A stretch of 64,000 nt of DNA, taken from NCBI GenBank assembly GCA_023512835.1, contig CM042088.1, forward strand, positions 868,001 through 932,000. The letters are read 5' to 3'. This document shows positions 44,847-55,880 of the stretch, piece after piece. Each line of letters begins with the position of its first letter. The stretch's first letter is position 1. Below the pieces are notes generated by a model, which worked only from the letters and a program-made list of their open reading frames with translations, did not search any database and was not told where the DNA came from. The position numbers and the translations under genes were made by a program. This DNA comes from Taxillus chinensis (taxonomy: Eukaryota > Streptophyta > Magnoliopsida > Santalales > Loranthaceae).

Positions 44847-46286
44847 ATGGCAACTTTCAGTCATCTCCTAAAAAGCCTTTAGGATAAAGAGGTTGTTGCG
44901 ATTGAAGCCCAAGCATTTGGGGACATCCAACTTCGCCTTGGAGATTTTCCACCAGAAGAAGCCCACAAAGCAAAACATGTTATCATAGAAGATCAGCTGG
45001 ACTACACCAAGGAGGTACAGGCCATATGGAGGCAGTGGTCAGACGAAAGGAAAAGCATATATATACAACAGTTTGGGGATTTGCTCCATGTGACCGAGCT
45101 ACTGGCCAATAAGGATATGCTTGGGGCAGCCATATATTTCTGGGAGCCTCGACGGCGGTACTTTGACTTCAACGGCATAGATCTTGTTCCTACAATAGAA
45201 GAATACAGAAGATTATTAGATATCCCCGTAGAAAACAAAATGAAGATCTATCTACCGAAGCCCAGAAGATCATGTCGAAGGGCCTTTGCTGAGATAATGG
45301 GAAAGCCAGTATGGGACTCCCCGGCGGCCACAACCTATGGTGGGCGGGAATATCTTTCATGGGACACAATCAAAGAAATGATACAAACCGCGACAGAAGC
45401 CGGGGCGCACAAATTACTTACATTAGCTATATATGGGCTGGTTATTTTCCCGAGGATACCGGCCCACATCGATGGAGCAATTGTAGATTTGGTCCAGCAA
45501 GTGCTCAAAGGATGTGACCCTACTCCTACTATCTTGGATGAAATCATTCAATCTATTACTTACCTGAGGAGTAAGGGCTCGGGACAGTTCATGGGGTGCT
45601 TGCCTCTCTTGTGCACCTGGTTGCAAGGTCATTTCCCTTGCAGTGTTTCTCGTTTTCCTGCTGTGTATCAATTGCCAGCCACGACACTATTGGATATTCT
45701 GCTCAGCATGTGGAACTTACCTAAAGGCCTTGAAGACTGGAGAAAGAAGTTAGAGAACCTCACAGAAGCTGACATTACCTGGACTGCTCCTTGGATGCCA
45801 GTGGTCTCCATGATTTATAGCTGTGGGGACTACAATTGGGTCCCACTCTTAGGTCCTTGGGGAGGAACTGCATATACACCATTGCAGGGTGGAAGACAAG
45901 TCGGGCATCATCAAATTATCCCTGTGCTATTTGGCATGGAAGATTGTGACTTCACTTACAGCAGAACCATGCTCGCAGAGAAAGGTGAAAAGATGTATCA
46001 GGCATGGTCCGCCCCACACAGGATCCAACCCAACAGTCCAAAACCTGGTGTTTATCCGGCGTACATATCTTGGAGGGCATAACACAAGTCACAGTTAACG
46101 ACGGACATGAGAGCTATCCTCCAGGATAATCAAAATCTCAGGCAGCAGATCCAAAGGCTGGAAGCATCTCTAGAAGGAGCTCTTCAGAGGTTGCAGCTGA
46201 GGGAAAAACAAGTAGAGACCATATTAAAGCAGGGGGAGGATGCAGGTGAGCGGCCACCCCAGAGGAAGAGGCGCTGTGCTACTTAG
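44847..46286 (+). pseudogene. Tat-3 ORF1 (DUF7745-like domain plus coiled coil)
   Basis: One frame of 480 codons from MATFSHLLKSL to TAG 46284-46286, broken only by TAG at 44880-44882 and TAA at 46080-46082. Tat-2 has CAG and CAA at these places. Main body (333 codons open from 45081): AAIYFWEPRRRYFDF, PTIEEYRRLLDIPVENK, LTLAIYGLVIFPRIPAHIDG, CLPLLCTWLQGHFP, WMPVVSMIYSCGDYNW. The last 60 residues form a Gln/Leu-rich coiled coil (MRAILQDNQNLRQQIQRLEA) and a basic PPQRKRRC tail. Resembles plant DUF7745 proteins; function unknown. Confidence 0.8.
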
Positions 46287-46560
46287 GAGATGACTGGAAG
46301 AATGCCTTAAGACCATGTAGCGATAGCTTTCATTTTACATGGCATTTCAGCATTGAATGTTTATATTGTGTGTTTTGTTTGTAATAAAGTTGTTTGTTTT
46401 TCTAACCCTCCGCATATACATTCATGCATACATGCATAGCAAATGAAAAAAAACATTAAATAAAATCTCCTTGTACCCAGGTGGGTAGCAGACTTTTTCC
46501 AGGATTGCGCACTCTTATAATCTCAGATCTCGCCGTAATCAAGTATCACAGCCACAACCA
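46287..46560 (+). other. Tat-3 spacer between ORF1 and gag
   Basis: 274 bp, non-coding, conserved with Tat-2 24230-24503. It has AATAAAGTTG near 46381, CCCAGGTGGGTAGCAG and TTCCAGGATTGCGCAC before the gag ATG. Possible splice-like sequences, nothing decisive. Confidence 0.45.
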
Positions 46561-49500
46561 ATGGCAGACGAGGCAGAGAACAGACTCATGGAATTGGAAC
46601 AATCACAACAAGCCCTGCAGGGGCAAATGGCTTTGATGATGGATATGCTTACCAAGCTGACTGAAGAAAGAGAAAGAATCCCGGCAAGAGGAACCCCGAC
46701 AGGGGGAACTACCAATCACCATCAAGAGCAGGGACAGGAAGCAGTTCAACCGCCCAATTTGGCTCCAAGCCAAGCACCCACCTATCATCCTGCTATGGCA
46801 CAACCCCCAACTCGAAATCAAACTCACTTCACTATGCCAACACCAAGAAATGTAATGGAAGCAGTGGGATCCCCAGTTCCCCAGGAAAACATGGAGTCTC
46901 CCGCTCTGAGACGTCTAGAGGAAAGATTGAAAGCCGTAGAGGGCATTGACAACTATGGTATAACTAGCCCGCAAGACTTATGCTTAGTGCCAGGAGTGGT
47001 GCTGCTGCCAAAATTCAAGATGCCAGAATTCGAGAGGTTCAACGGGAACCGGTGTCCAAAGACACATTTGGCCATGTACTGTCAAAAGATGGCTACTTAT
47101 GCTGGTGAAGACAAGCTCCTCATGCATTGTTTCCAAGAAAGTCTAACTGGGGCATCCCTTTGCTGGTACTTTCAGCTAAATGGAAACCGCATCAAGACAT
47201 GGAAGGAATTGGCTACCTCCTTCTTGGCACAATACAAACATGTCACCGAACTGGCGCTGGATCGACTAACCCTACAGTCTTTGGAAAAGGGATCTGACGA
47301 AAGCTTGAAGGATTATGCACGGAGATGGAGAGAGACTGCGGTGGAGGTCCAACCTCCCCTTACAGAAAGAGAACTCACTACTCTTTTTATCAACACACTG
47401 AAAGGCGTCTACTACGAGAAGTTAATTAGGAACGTCTCTAGTAGTTTTGCAGACTTGGTCGCATCCAGCGAACGTGTAGAAAGTGGAATTAAAGGAGGAA
47501 AGCTAAAGGGGGATGTGGTAGAGGCATCAAAAAGGTCTCAACTACAGCCTAAGAAGAAAGAAGGTGAGAGCAACCTCGTGTATCAATCTAACCAGGCGAT
47601 GCAGCCAACATTTTACCAAGCACCAGGGTACTACCAAGGATCGCCGGTGGCCGCCTACGCTGCACCTGCACCACCTCCCCAATTCATGCCATACTTACCG
47701 CAAGGAGGGGTTTCATTTCCATATTCAATGGTATCTAACTCATTTCATCCGAGAGCGCCATACCTAGAGCAACCAAAGCCAGCAACTCATGAAGGACCAG
47801 GAACCTCATTCCAAGGACAGGGGCAACCGAGGGCCCAGACCCAGCAAGAAGGAGCGAATCAGGCTTCTCGTCGACCACGACAAGAGTTTGATCCAATTCC
47901 AATGACTTATGCGGAATTATACCCCAAGCTTTTAGAGGCAAGGATGGTAACCCCTATACCCTTGGGAGAAATAAAGACTCCTCCCCCGGCCTGGTATAAG
48001 GCAGATGCCAGATGTGAATATCATGCAGGTGGAGCTGGACATGATATCGAAAATTGTGTAGCATTCAAGAGGAAAGTTCAGGCATTGAAGGATGCAAAGT
48101 GGCTAGACTTTTCTGCACTAACCGGGACGCCAAATGTGAACAACAATCCTCTCCCAGAATACTCCAACAATGTCGCTAGTATCGAGAATGAAGGACGGCT
48201 GGAGAGGGTCTCCCAAGTACAAATGGAGAAAACATATTTATTTACTCTATTACAGGAACATGACTATATACTTGCTAAAGACACGCTAGAGGCAGGAAAA
48301 GGAACAGATGGGGAAAAACAATGCCCTTATCACAAGATGTCACGGGGACATGACATTGTAGAATGTAGGGAGTTTTCCGAGGTGGTGCAAAAACTCATGG
48401 ACCAAAGAATGATCGAATTCTCCAAAGAAGGGATAGACAATCGAAGCCACATGATCCAAGGAGACATGTCATACAAACCGTCATGGGTGCCAACACCCCT
48501 TGTCTTGAATGTTAAGACTCCAGAAATCCCGCTACTGCCTCATGGAATTACACCTCTCACCATACGGGTTCCTACCCCTTTCCCCTACAAGATGGTTAAT
48601 GCAGTCCCATGAAACTATAACTGTGAGGTAGTTTAGGGAGCCACCGCAGCAGAAAAGAAGACCAGGAGCGGTCGGGATTATGCCCCTGATATGGTTGACA
48701 AAGCAAGGAAAGAAAAGGTTGTTGAACAAGACATTGAGCCAACATTGGAGGTAACAAAGAAAGGAACACCAGTCATTGAAGAGGAAACCACAAAATTTCT
48801 GAAACTCATGAAGCAGTGCGAGTATAACATTGTGGACCAGCTAAATCGACAACCAGCTCGCATCTCATTGCTCTCATTAATGATGGATTTCTAACCTCAC
48901 CGGGAAGCACTAATGAAGGTTCTAAGCCAAACCTATGTTCCTCCAACCATCCCGGTGGCAAATGTGGATGGACTCACTAGTAACCTCATTATGAACAACA
49001 TCATCAGTTTTGGAGATGACGAGCTACCCCAGGAAGGGAAGGGACATATAAAAGCTTTGCATATCACGGTCAAATGCAAGGAGCACACCATAGCCCGTGT
49101 ACTCATTGACAACGGCTCTGCCTTGAACATTATGCCCTTGCATATACTGCAACAACTTCCAATCGACGCATCCTATATGCGTCCCTGTACGATGAAGGTA
49201 CGGGCATTTGATGGAGGAAAGTGTGACGTGGTGGGAACTCTGGATATTCCACTCATGATTGGACCAACTACTTTTACGGTGGAATTTCAGGTGCTGGACA
49301 TTGCACCATATTATAGCTGTTTGTTGGGAAGACCCTGGATCCACATGGCGGGAGCAGTGCCCTCTAGCCTTCATCAAAAAATGAAATTTGTGATGGGAGA
49401 CCAGCTCATTTGCATCTCTGGAGAAACAAGTTTCCTCATCACCAAACCTGCATCAGTCCCATATATTGAAAACAATGAGGATGTACCGGAATGTTCCTAT

Positions 49501-49933
49501 CGATCCTTTGAGGTCGTGAACATCACTTCTGTACCATGCTATCACCTCTCGAAGGCATCAAAGATGGTTGCAACCACCATAATCAAGCAAGGGTACAAAC
49601 CAGGGCAAGGATTAGGCCCAAAGGCTCAAGGAATCCAGAAACCATTGACTATCCGAGAAAATACTGAGAAGTTTGGGCTAGGCTACGTCCCTACAAAAGT
49701 TGACAGATAGAGGGAAGCTATCAAGAAGAGGGAAGTCAGAATGGCAAGATTGCAGAAAAGGCCAGTACAAGAAGAAAGGAGGAGCTTTCCCCCCCTTAGA
49801 TATTACAATTCGGACTGGAGGGTTTATCCATAAGAGCCAACCTGAGCCCGAGATGGGGACTGTAATTGCATTGGACATAAAGGAGCATGCACCAAATGAG
49901 ATGGTTCAGTTAGTGCGAGAGGATCCTAACTAG
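46561..49933 (+). pseudogene. Tat-3 gag-protease polyprotein with G-patch
   Basis: Frame open for 683 codons (46561-48612), then the same frame continues past stops at 48610, near 48634, 48892 and 49708. An alternative frame (49700-49933) ends VQLVREDPN, TAG. Layout: N-terminal coiled coil (residues 6-40), Pro/Gln linker, gag core near residues 155-310, second Pro/Gln-rich linker, CX2HX5HX4C knuckles at residues 485 and 588, KKTRSG linker, protease Asp in LIDNGSALNIMP (near 49108), SCLLGRPWIHMAG. G-patch QGYKPGQGLGPKAQG is near 49590. Gag packages RNA; the protease would process it. Best preserved Tat gag in the window. Confidence 0.88.
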
Positions 49934-50157
49934 CCATTGAACAACTGGACCAGCCTGGACCTCCCCATAATGTAATGCTCATAGGGTCACTGGGATTTAA
50001 TGTATTCTATTTTAACGTCTCTTGAAGCGGTGAACATTTGTTTTTATCAAAAGCTTTTCAATAAAATGTACTTTTCTTCAAATCTTTCACGGTGCATTCC
50101 ATTTATAACATAGGCATATCATATTTGGTTATCAACTTGTAATTCTTTTATAAGCAG
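49934..50157 (+). other. Tat-3 spacer between gag-pro and RT, possible intron
   Basis: Parallel to 27941-28159: CCCCATAAT|GTAATGCTC at the left, T-rich run and TATAAGCAG|GTATTAC at the right. See Tat-2 entry for the intron argument. Confidence 0.45.
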
Positions 50158-50927
50158 GTATTACAATGTCAATGAAAACATTGTATACGAAAGCAAAACG
50201 AGATGCCTAAGGTTTGACCAAAGTCCAAACTGGGAGCAGCCAGTGTTTGAAGCTGACGGGAATGAGGTAGAGGAGACACCCGAGCTACTGGGAGAGATCA
50301 TACGCCTATTGGAAAGGGACGATCGCTTATCCATTCCAAGTGAAGACCCAGTAGAAACAGTGAATTTGGGGACGACAGCCGAACCAAAAGAATTGAGAGT
50401 AGGGTCTTTGATAGCTACCGACATAAAGAAGAAGTTAATCGAGCTGTTAAGAAGCTACATCGACATTTTTGCATGGTCATACCAAGATATGCCAGGATTA
50501 GACATAGATATAGTGCAGCATCACATACCCGTGAAGCTAGAGTGCAAGCCAGTACAGCAAAAATTGTGAAGAATGAGACCATAGATGATACTGAAGATTA
50601 AAGAAGAAGTCAAAAAGTAATGGGATGCAGGTTTACTAAGTGTCTCCCACTATCCAGAATGGGTGGCCAATGTTGTACCAGTACCGAAGAAAGGAGGCAA
50701 AGTACGCATGTGTGTTGACTATAGAGATCTGAACTGGGCCAGTTCGAAAGATAACTTCCCGCTTCCTCATATAGATACCTTGGTGGATAATACAGCAAAA
50801 CACGCCCTATTCTCATTCATGGATGGTTTCTCGGGGTATAATCAGATTTGCATGGCCCCCGAACACAAGGAGAGGACCACGTTTACGACACTTTGGGGCA
50901 CATTCTGTTATAATGTGATGCCTTTTG
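50158..50927 (+). pseudogene. Tat-3 reverse transcriptase, N-terminal part
   Basis: Contains ELPG-like lead, YIDIFAWSYQDMPGLDIDIVQHHIP, then stops at 50567, 50591 and 50618, then VPVPKKGGKVRMCVDYRDLNW, LPHIDTLVDNTAKHALFSFMDGFSGYNQI and FCYNVMPF. Stops at the target duplication TTTTG of the inserted solo LTR. The YVDD part follows at 52622. Confidence 0.87.
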
Positions 50928-51357
50928 TGTAAGGACCCGTACCTTGAGTTAGTCAGTTTTACCTCCGGAGTAGAGTTTTTCTAGATTTTGACCTAGTAAA
51001 TGGACTCCAATGAATTCACGTGCAAAAGGAAAGATGCTTAGAATGGTGTCCTCTATCTACCACAGAAGTTTCAGGCCAAATGGACATGTATGTGAGGTGC
51101 ACGTGATATGGGTCCAATTCATGTGCAAGTGTAATTGTCTTCTAAATGATGCAAGGAGGCTAGGGGTGAAGTTTGAGAGCATTTGGAGTCCATATGGAGG
51201 TGCACGTGAATTGGGAATTCACGTGCAAATTGGCGTGCAGCCATATTTTTGCATGGTTCCCTTGGTTTTGTCATTCTAAGGAACTTTCTCCAAAGGACCA
51301 TGTTGAAATTCTGAGTATTTTGGCCTATATGGGTGCGGAAAGGTGGTAACTTGTGTG

Positions 51358-51416
51358 ATCAAAACTACGTCGTTTTGATCCTGAGATTCACTTAATCAAA
51401 ACTACGTCGTTTTGAT
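51358..51416 (+). promoter_or_regulatory. Paired ACGT palindromes next to TATA
   Basis: Two 22-bp palindromes, arms ATCAAAAC and GTTTTGAT around a core TACGTC, separated by 15 bp; TATA starts 12 bp downstream. The same arrangement is found in the LTRs at 37959, 52737 and 58069. ACGT cores bind plant bZIP factors (established); use here is inferred. Confidence 0.75.
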
Positions 51417-51427
51417 GTTGTGTTGTC

Positions 51428-51436
51428 TATATAAGG
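51428..51436 (+). promoter_or_regulatory. TATA box of chromovirus solo LTR
   Basis: TATATAAGG, conserved at the same place in three other LTRs of this family. Confidence 0.65.
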
Positions 51437-52003
51437 AGGAGGAGTCCCTCTGTTTTAGGTTTAGGGTTTGTTGCTTCACCAGCCGTCGCAGAGAGAGAGA
51501 GAGGGAAGGAGAGCTCCTGGTTGCTGCCGGGCGTCTTGCGTGGGTGGTCGGTGACTCGTGGGTGGACGGCGTTCGGCTTGGGATCGGGCGTTCTTTGTGT
51601 TGTTGCGTTTTCCTTGAGGTAGGGGTTCTGTTCTTCCTAAATCCTCCTCTGTCCTAGGGTCCTAGGGCAGAATATGAGATATCTGTTATATTATTTATAT
51701 GTAAATTCATATAGGTGTGACCTCCTATATGAATGTTGGCCTTCAGTGGCATGTTGGTGTGATTCTGTGGATTACATGCTTTGTGTTCGATGAAATGCCT
51801 GTGTGAATATAGCTGTATGCATATGCCCATTACGTGTTTGGTAATATGCCTGTGTGGCTGGATTTGTGGTTTAGTGTATGTGTCTTGTGTGTTTGCTCTA
51901 TTTTCCTGAATGGTTGGGTTTGTGCGCTTGTGAACGGGTGCACACCAAGTGTTTGGTGGTATGCTCGAGTGACCATGTGTGTTGTGTGCTTGATCGTGGT
52001 ATC

Positions 52004-52133
52004 TGGCCTGAAGAGGCGGTTAAAGAACTTTGCCTGAGAGGCGGTTAAATCACTTGGCCTGAAGAGGCGGTTAAATCACTTGGCCTGAAGAGGCGGTTAA
52101 ATAACTTGGCCTGAAGAGGCGGTTAAATCACTT
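52004..52133 (+). repeat. 26-bp tandem repeat, 5 copies, in solo LTR
   Basis: Units start GGCCTGAAGAGGCGGTTAAA with 25-27 bp spacing, the first two more diverged. A diverged version is in the LTR at 58069 (58590-58710), while the LTRs at 37959 and 52737 carry a different 36-bp repeat instead. Confidence 0.9.
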
Positions 52134-52621
52134 GTGTTTTGTGTGGTGGATAATTGTGACGACCGATGTGGTTTGTTATTGTTTGTTGAGATTGTTGTAA
52201 CACGTCACCGCACCTGTGCACATGCATGTAGCCGCTAGGAGCATGGGAAGGGTTGGGGAGACTTGATCCCTACCGAGCCGTGGTTGCTCACCCCTCCTAC
52301 CGTGTTTGCTTGTTTTCCAGGGACTTACAAGCGCGTTAGGTGGGTACACCAAGGTGGAAGACCTTATTCATTTTACTCTTCCATTTATGTTGTTTTCTTT
52401 TATGGGAACCGATGTAACCCCAGTGGGGATGAGATTGGAAAGAATTCGTTGTAATAAACTGGTTTGGAATATTTTTATGAATATTACTTTCTTGAATGGG
52501 TTGTGGATGTTTGAAATGTAAAATTCTTGGTTTGTATCCTAACCCCTTTGCCCTCCGTGTGGGTAAAAGGGGAGTCACGTGCCGGTTTCCTCGGGTTGGA
52601 AATCCGGGGCGTGACATTTTG

Positions 52622-52731
52622 GTCTGAAGAACGCAGGGGCAACCTATCAGCGAGCCATGGTGACCCTATTCCACGACATGATGCATAAAGAAGTCGAGGT
52701 CTATGTGGATGATATGATAGCTAAATCGTGG
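52622..52731 (+). pseudogene. Tat-3 reverse transcriptase, catalytic segment
   Basis: About 110 bp between two solo LTRs encode LKNAGATYQRAMVTLFHDMMHKEVE and the catalytic YVDDMIAKS. Flanked by duplications TTTTG (left) and AGCAC (right). Confidence 0.9.
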
Positions 52732-52736
52732 AGCAC

Positions 52737-54566
52737 TGTCATGCCCCGGATTTCCAACCCGAGGAGACCGGAACGTGACCCTCCCTTTACCCAAGTTGGG
52801 TAGAGGGGTTAGAATACAACACACACCTTACACTTTATATTCAGAGAACAATCTTATATTTATTGAGTCCAAACATAGCAAATACGTCCAAATCACACTT
52901 TTATTACATTGAACTCCACATTACAATATCTCCCCACTGGGGTTACAAAGCTACATAAAGAAAAGCAGCATAACTCGAAATAATAATAAGCAAGCCACAA
53001 GCAGGACTTCCACCTTGGTGTTCCCACCTAACGCCTGTAGGTTCCTGTAAAGAAAACAACATGGTAGGAGGGGTGAGCAACCACAGCCCAGTAGGGATCA
53101 TGTCTCCCCAACCCATCCCATGCACCTAATATCTACATGCCTTGTGTACAAGTGTTGTGTCGTGATACAATTATTCCACCAGATATAATTACAGGCTATA
53201 GCAGCAAATACAATCATACACAGGCTGGTACATAAACACTCCCGGGCTTCCACAGCCACCGGGTTCCAAGAACAGTCCCGGGCTTCCACAGCCACCGGGT
53301 TCCAAGAACAGTCCCGGGCTTCCACAGCCACCGGGTTCCAAGAACAGTCCCGGGCTTCCACAGCCACCGGGTTCCAAGAACAGTCCCGGGCTTCCACAGC
53401 CACCGGGTTCCAAGAACACAGCACACATAGCCACACTTAGTCGCACAGACATAACATTGAACACTTAGCATGAAAAGCCTCACAGGTATAAAACCAAACA
53501 ATTGGTGTACATAAATTCACAGGCTCATGAACCTAGCCGCACAGGCATTTTCTCAAACATGTAGCAGGCATGTCACACAGGCATTTTATCGAACACTTTT
53601 CATGCATCACACTAACACCAGAAACACACCAAAATCGCCATCGAAGGCCAACATCCATATAGGAGATCACACCTATATGGATTACATATATATATAAACA
53701 GGTTTAACTCCATAATCTGCCCTAGTACCCTAGGACAGAGGAGGATTTAGGAAGAACAGAACCCCTACCTTGTGTGTTCTCTTGCTCCCGCTTCTACGCA
53801 AGACTCCGACCACCCACGCAAGATGCTCCAGCAGCCACCAGAAGCTCTCCTTCCCTCTCTCTCTCTCTCTGCGACGGCTGGTGGAGCAACAAACCCTAAC
53901 CCTAAAACAGAGGGGCTTCTCCTCCTTATATAGACAACACAACATCAAAACGACGTAGTTTTGATTAAGTGAATCCCAGCATCAAAACGACGTAGTTTTG
54001 ATGGAACAAGCTATGACCTTCCCACATCCATACACACCAAAATATTCACAATTCCAACATGGTCCTTTGAGAAAAGATGATTAGAATGACAAAACCAAGG
54101 TAACCATGCAAAAACATGCCTGCACGCCAATTTGCACGCTAATTCCCCAATTGGCGTGCAGCTCCAAATGCACTCAAACTTCACCACAAGCCTCCTTGCA
54201 TCTTGTAGAGGCCTAAGAAGCAAAAATATGCTTGCACGTGAAATGCGTGAATTCACGTGCAGCTCCAAATGCTCTGACATTTCTGTGGTAGATAGAGGAC
54301 CTCATTCTAAGAAACTTTTGTTCTTGCACGCCAATTGTTTGAGGCCATCTACTAGGTCAAAATAGCTCTCCAAAACCTGGCAAAAAGACTTAAAAGCGCC
54401 TGTATATGCATAGCATCTTCCTAGGGCATAAAGGTACGTTACCACTTGTCACATGCACCTCGCAAAAGTCCCCTCTTGGGCTCATCTCTTACCTCAAACT
54501 TGTGCACTAACCTCCAAGGTGTTTGTGGTTAACTTCTTACACACAGTTTACACACGGGTCATTACA
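52737..54566 (-). repeat. Chromovirus-family solo LTR (1830 bp), minus orientation
   Basis: On the plus strand starts TGTCATGCCCCGG and ends CGGGTCATTACA, flanked by AGCAC (52732-52736 and 54567-54571). Very similar to the LTR at 37959-39668, including the paired palindromes (53944-53965, 53981-54002), but with five copies of the 36-bp repeat (53241-53417) against two. No internal region. Confidence 0.92.
53241..53417 (-). repeat. 36-bp tandem repeat, 5 copies, in solo LTR
   Basis: Units start at 53241, 53277, 53313, 53349 and 53385, nearly identical, containing CCCGGGCTTCCACAGCCACC. Open in all three minus frames, giving 90-112-codon shadows with repeats such as LEPGGCGSPGLF. Confidence 0.95.
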
Positions 54567-54571
54567 AGCAC

Positions 54572-55421
54572 TAAAGATCACATCGAAGTACTCCGTAAGC
54601 TTTTTAATAGACTACGGAAATATCAACTCAAATTGAACCCAGAAAAGTGCACTTTTGGAGCCATGTCGGGAAAACTATTAGGTTTCATTGTGAGCCAAAA
54701 AAGAGTGAAAATTGATCCAGACAAGGTTCGAGCTATCCAAGAGATGCCCCCACCGCAAACCATCAAGGAGGTCAGAGGATTCCTAGGGCGTTTGAATTAC
54801 ATTGCCCGATTCATTTCACAATTAACAGCCACATGTGAACCAATTTTCAAGACTTTACGGAAGGATAATCCAGAAATTTGGAATGACAAATGTCAAGAAG
54901 CTTTTGACAGGATCAAGCAATATTTGTCCAATCCACCTGTTCTGGTCCCCCCAGTACTAGACAGACCCTTGATCTTATACTTGACTGTCCAAGGGTCCTC
55001 AATGGGTTGTGTCTTGGGGCAACATGATTCTACAAGCAAGAAGGAGCAGGCCATTTATTATCTGAGCAAGAAGTTCACCATCAACGAAACGAATTACACA
55101 CCATTGGAAAAGACATGTTGTGCCCTTGTTTGGATAATAAGACGATTGAGGCAATACACTCTTTATCATACCACATGGCTGATTTCAAGGCATGATCCAC
55201 TCAAATATCTCTTGGAAAAGCCATCCATCTCTAGAAGAATCGCCAAATGGCAGCTGATCTTATCGGAGTATGATATCATCTACGTGCCACAAAAAGCTAT
55301 AAAAGGAAGTGCAATAGTTGATTACTTGACAGATAGAGCACTAGAAGATTACAAGCCTATGACTGTTGGATTTCCAAATGAGCACATCAACATTCTTACG
55401 GCCGAAGTAGCAGACATATGA
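54572..55421 (+). pseudogene. Tat-3 RT C-terminus and first RNase H
   Basis: Open frame of 322 codons (54453-55421) whose first 40 codons belong to the solo LTR. Contains the RT connection region (KEVRGFLGRLNYIARFISQ), RNase H with SSMGCVLGQHDST, QAIYYLSKKFTINETNYTPLEK and WLISRHDPLKYLL, ending at TGA 55419-55421 where Tat-2 has TGG. Domain order matches Tat-2. Confidence 0.88.
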
Positions 55422-55880
55422 ATGATGTGGTTTGATGGAGCCTCCAGTCTCTTAGGTCACGGTGTTGGGGCCATCCTAATATCCCCAAAAGGCAAACATT
55501 TCCCCATGGCGGCAAAGCTAACTTTCCCTTGTACAAACAATGTAGCAGAATATGAGGCTTGTGTGATGGGACTTCAAGAAGCAATTAACAAAGGAATCAA
55601 AAAATTACAAGTGTTCGGCGATTCGGCACTCATCATTTTTAAAGTAAGGGGTGAATGGGAAACTCGAAACCACAAATTAATCCCATATCAGAAGCACGTT
55701 ACGGAGTTAGCTGAGCAATTCGAAGACATCACGTTTGAGCATATGCCCAGGGAATACAATCAGATTCCTGATACATTGGCCACTCTAGCCTCCCTCCTTC
55801 GACTAGACACAAAGTTGGAAGTCCAGTCTTTCGATATCCGTATACAAAATGCTATTGCACATTGCATGGCCATTGATGAC
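55422..55880 (+). pseudogene. Tat-3 second (archaeal-type) RNase H
   Basis: WFDGASSLLGHGVGAILISP, NNVAEYEACVMGLQEAI, VFGDSALIIFKVRGEW and QIPDTLATLAS carry the acidic residues. The open frame is 55422-55925. Its start follows the TGA at 55419. Same fold and position as in Tat-2. Confidence 0.86.

Larger units (their letters stand above)
50928..52616 (+). repeat. Chromovirus-family solo LTR (1689 bp), plus orientation
   Basis: Begins TGTAAGGACCCG, ends CGGGGCGTGACA, flanked by a perfect TTTTG duplication (50923-50927, 52617-52621). Contains a 27-nt inverted repeat with G-boxes (51201-51227), paired ACGT palindromes (51358-51379, 51395-51416), TATA box TATATAAGG (51428-51436) and five 26-bp units (52004-52133). 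No internal region, so a solo LTR left by recombination between the two LTRs. Confidence 0.92.

Noticed and set aside
53241..53417. CRISPR-like array of five 36-bp repeats
   Set aside because: There are no spacers; units are head-to-tail, inside a plant LTR.
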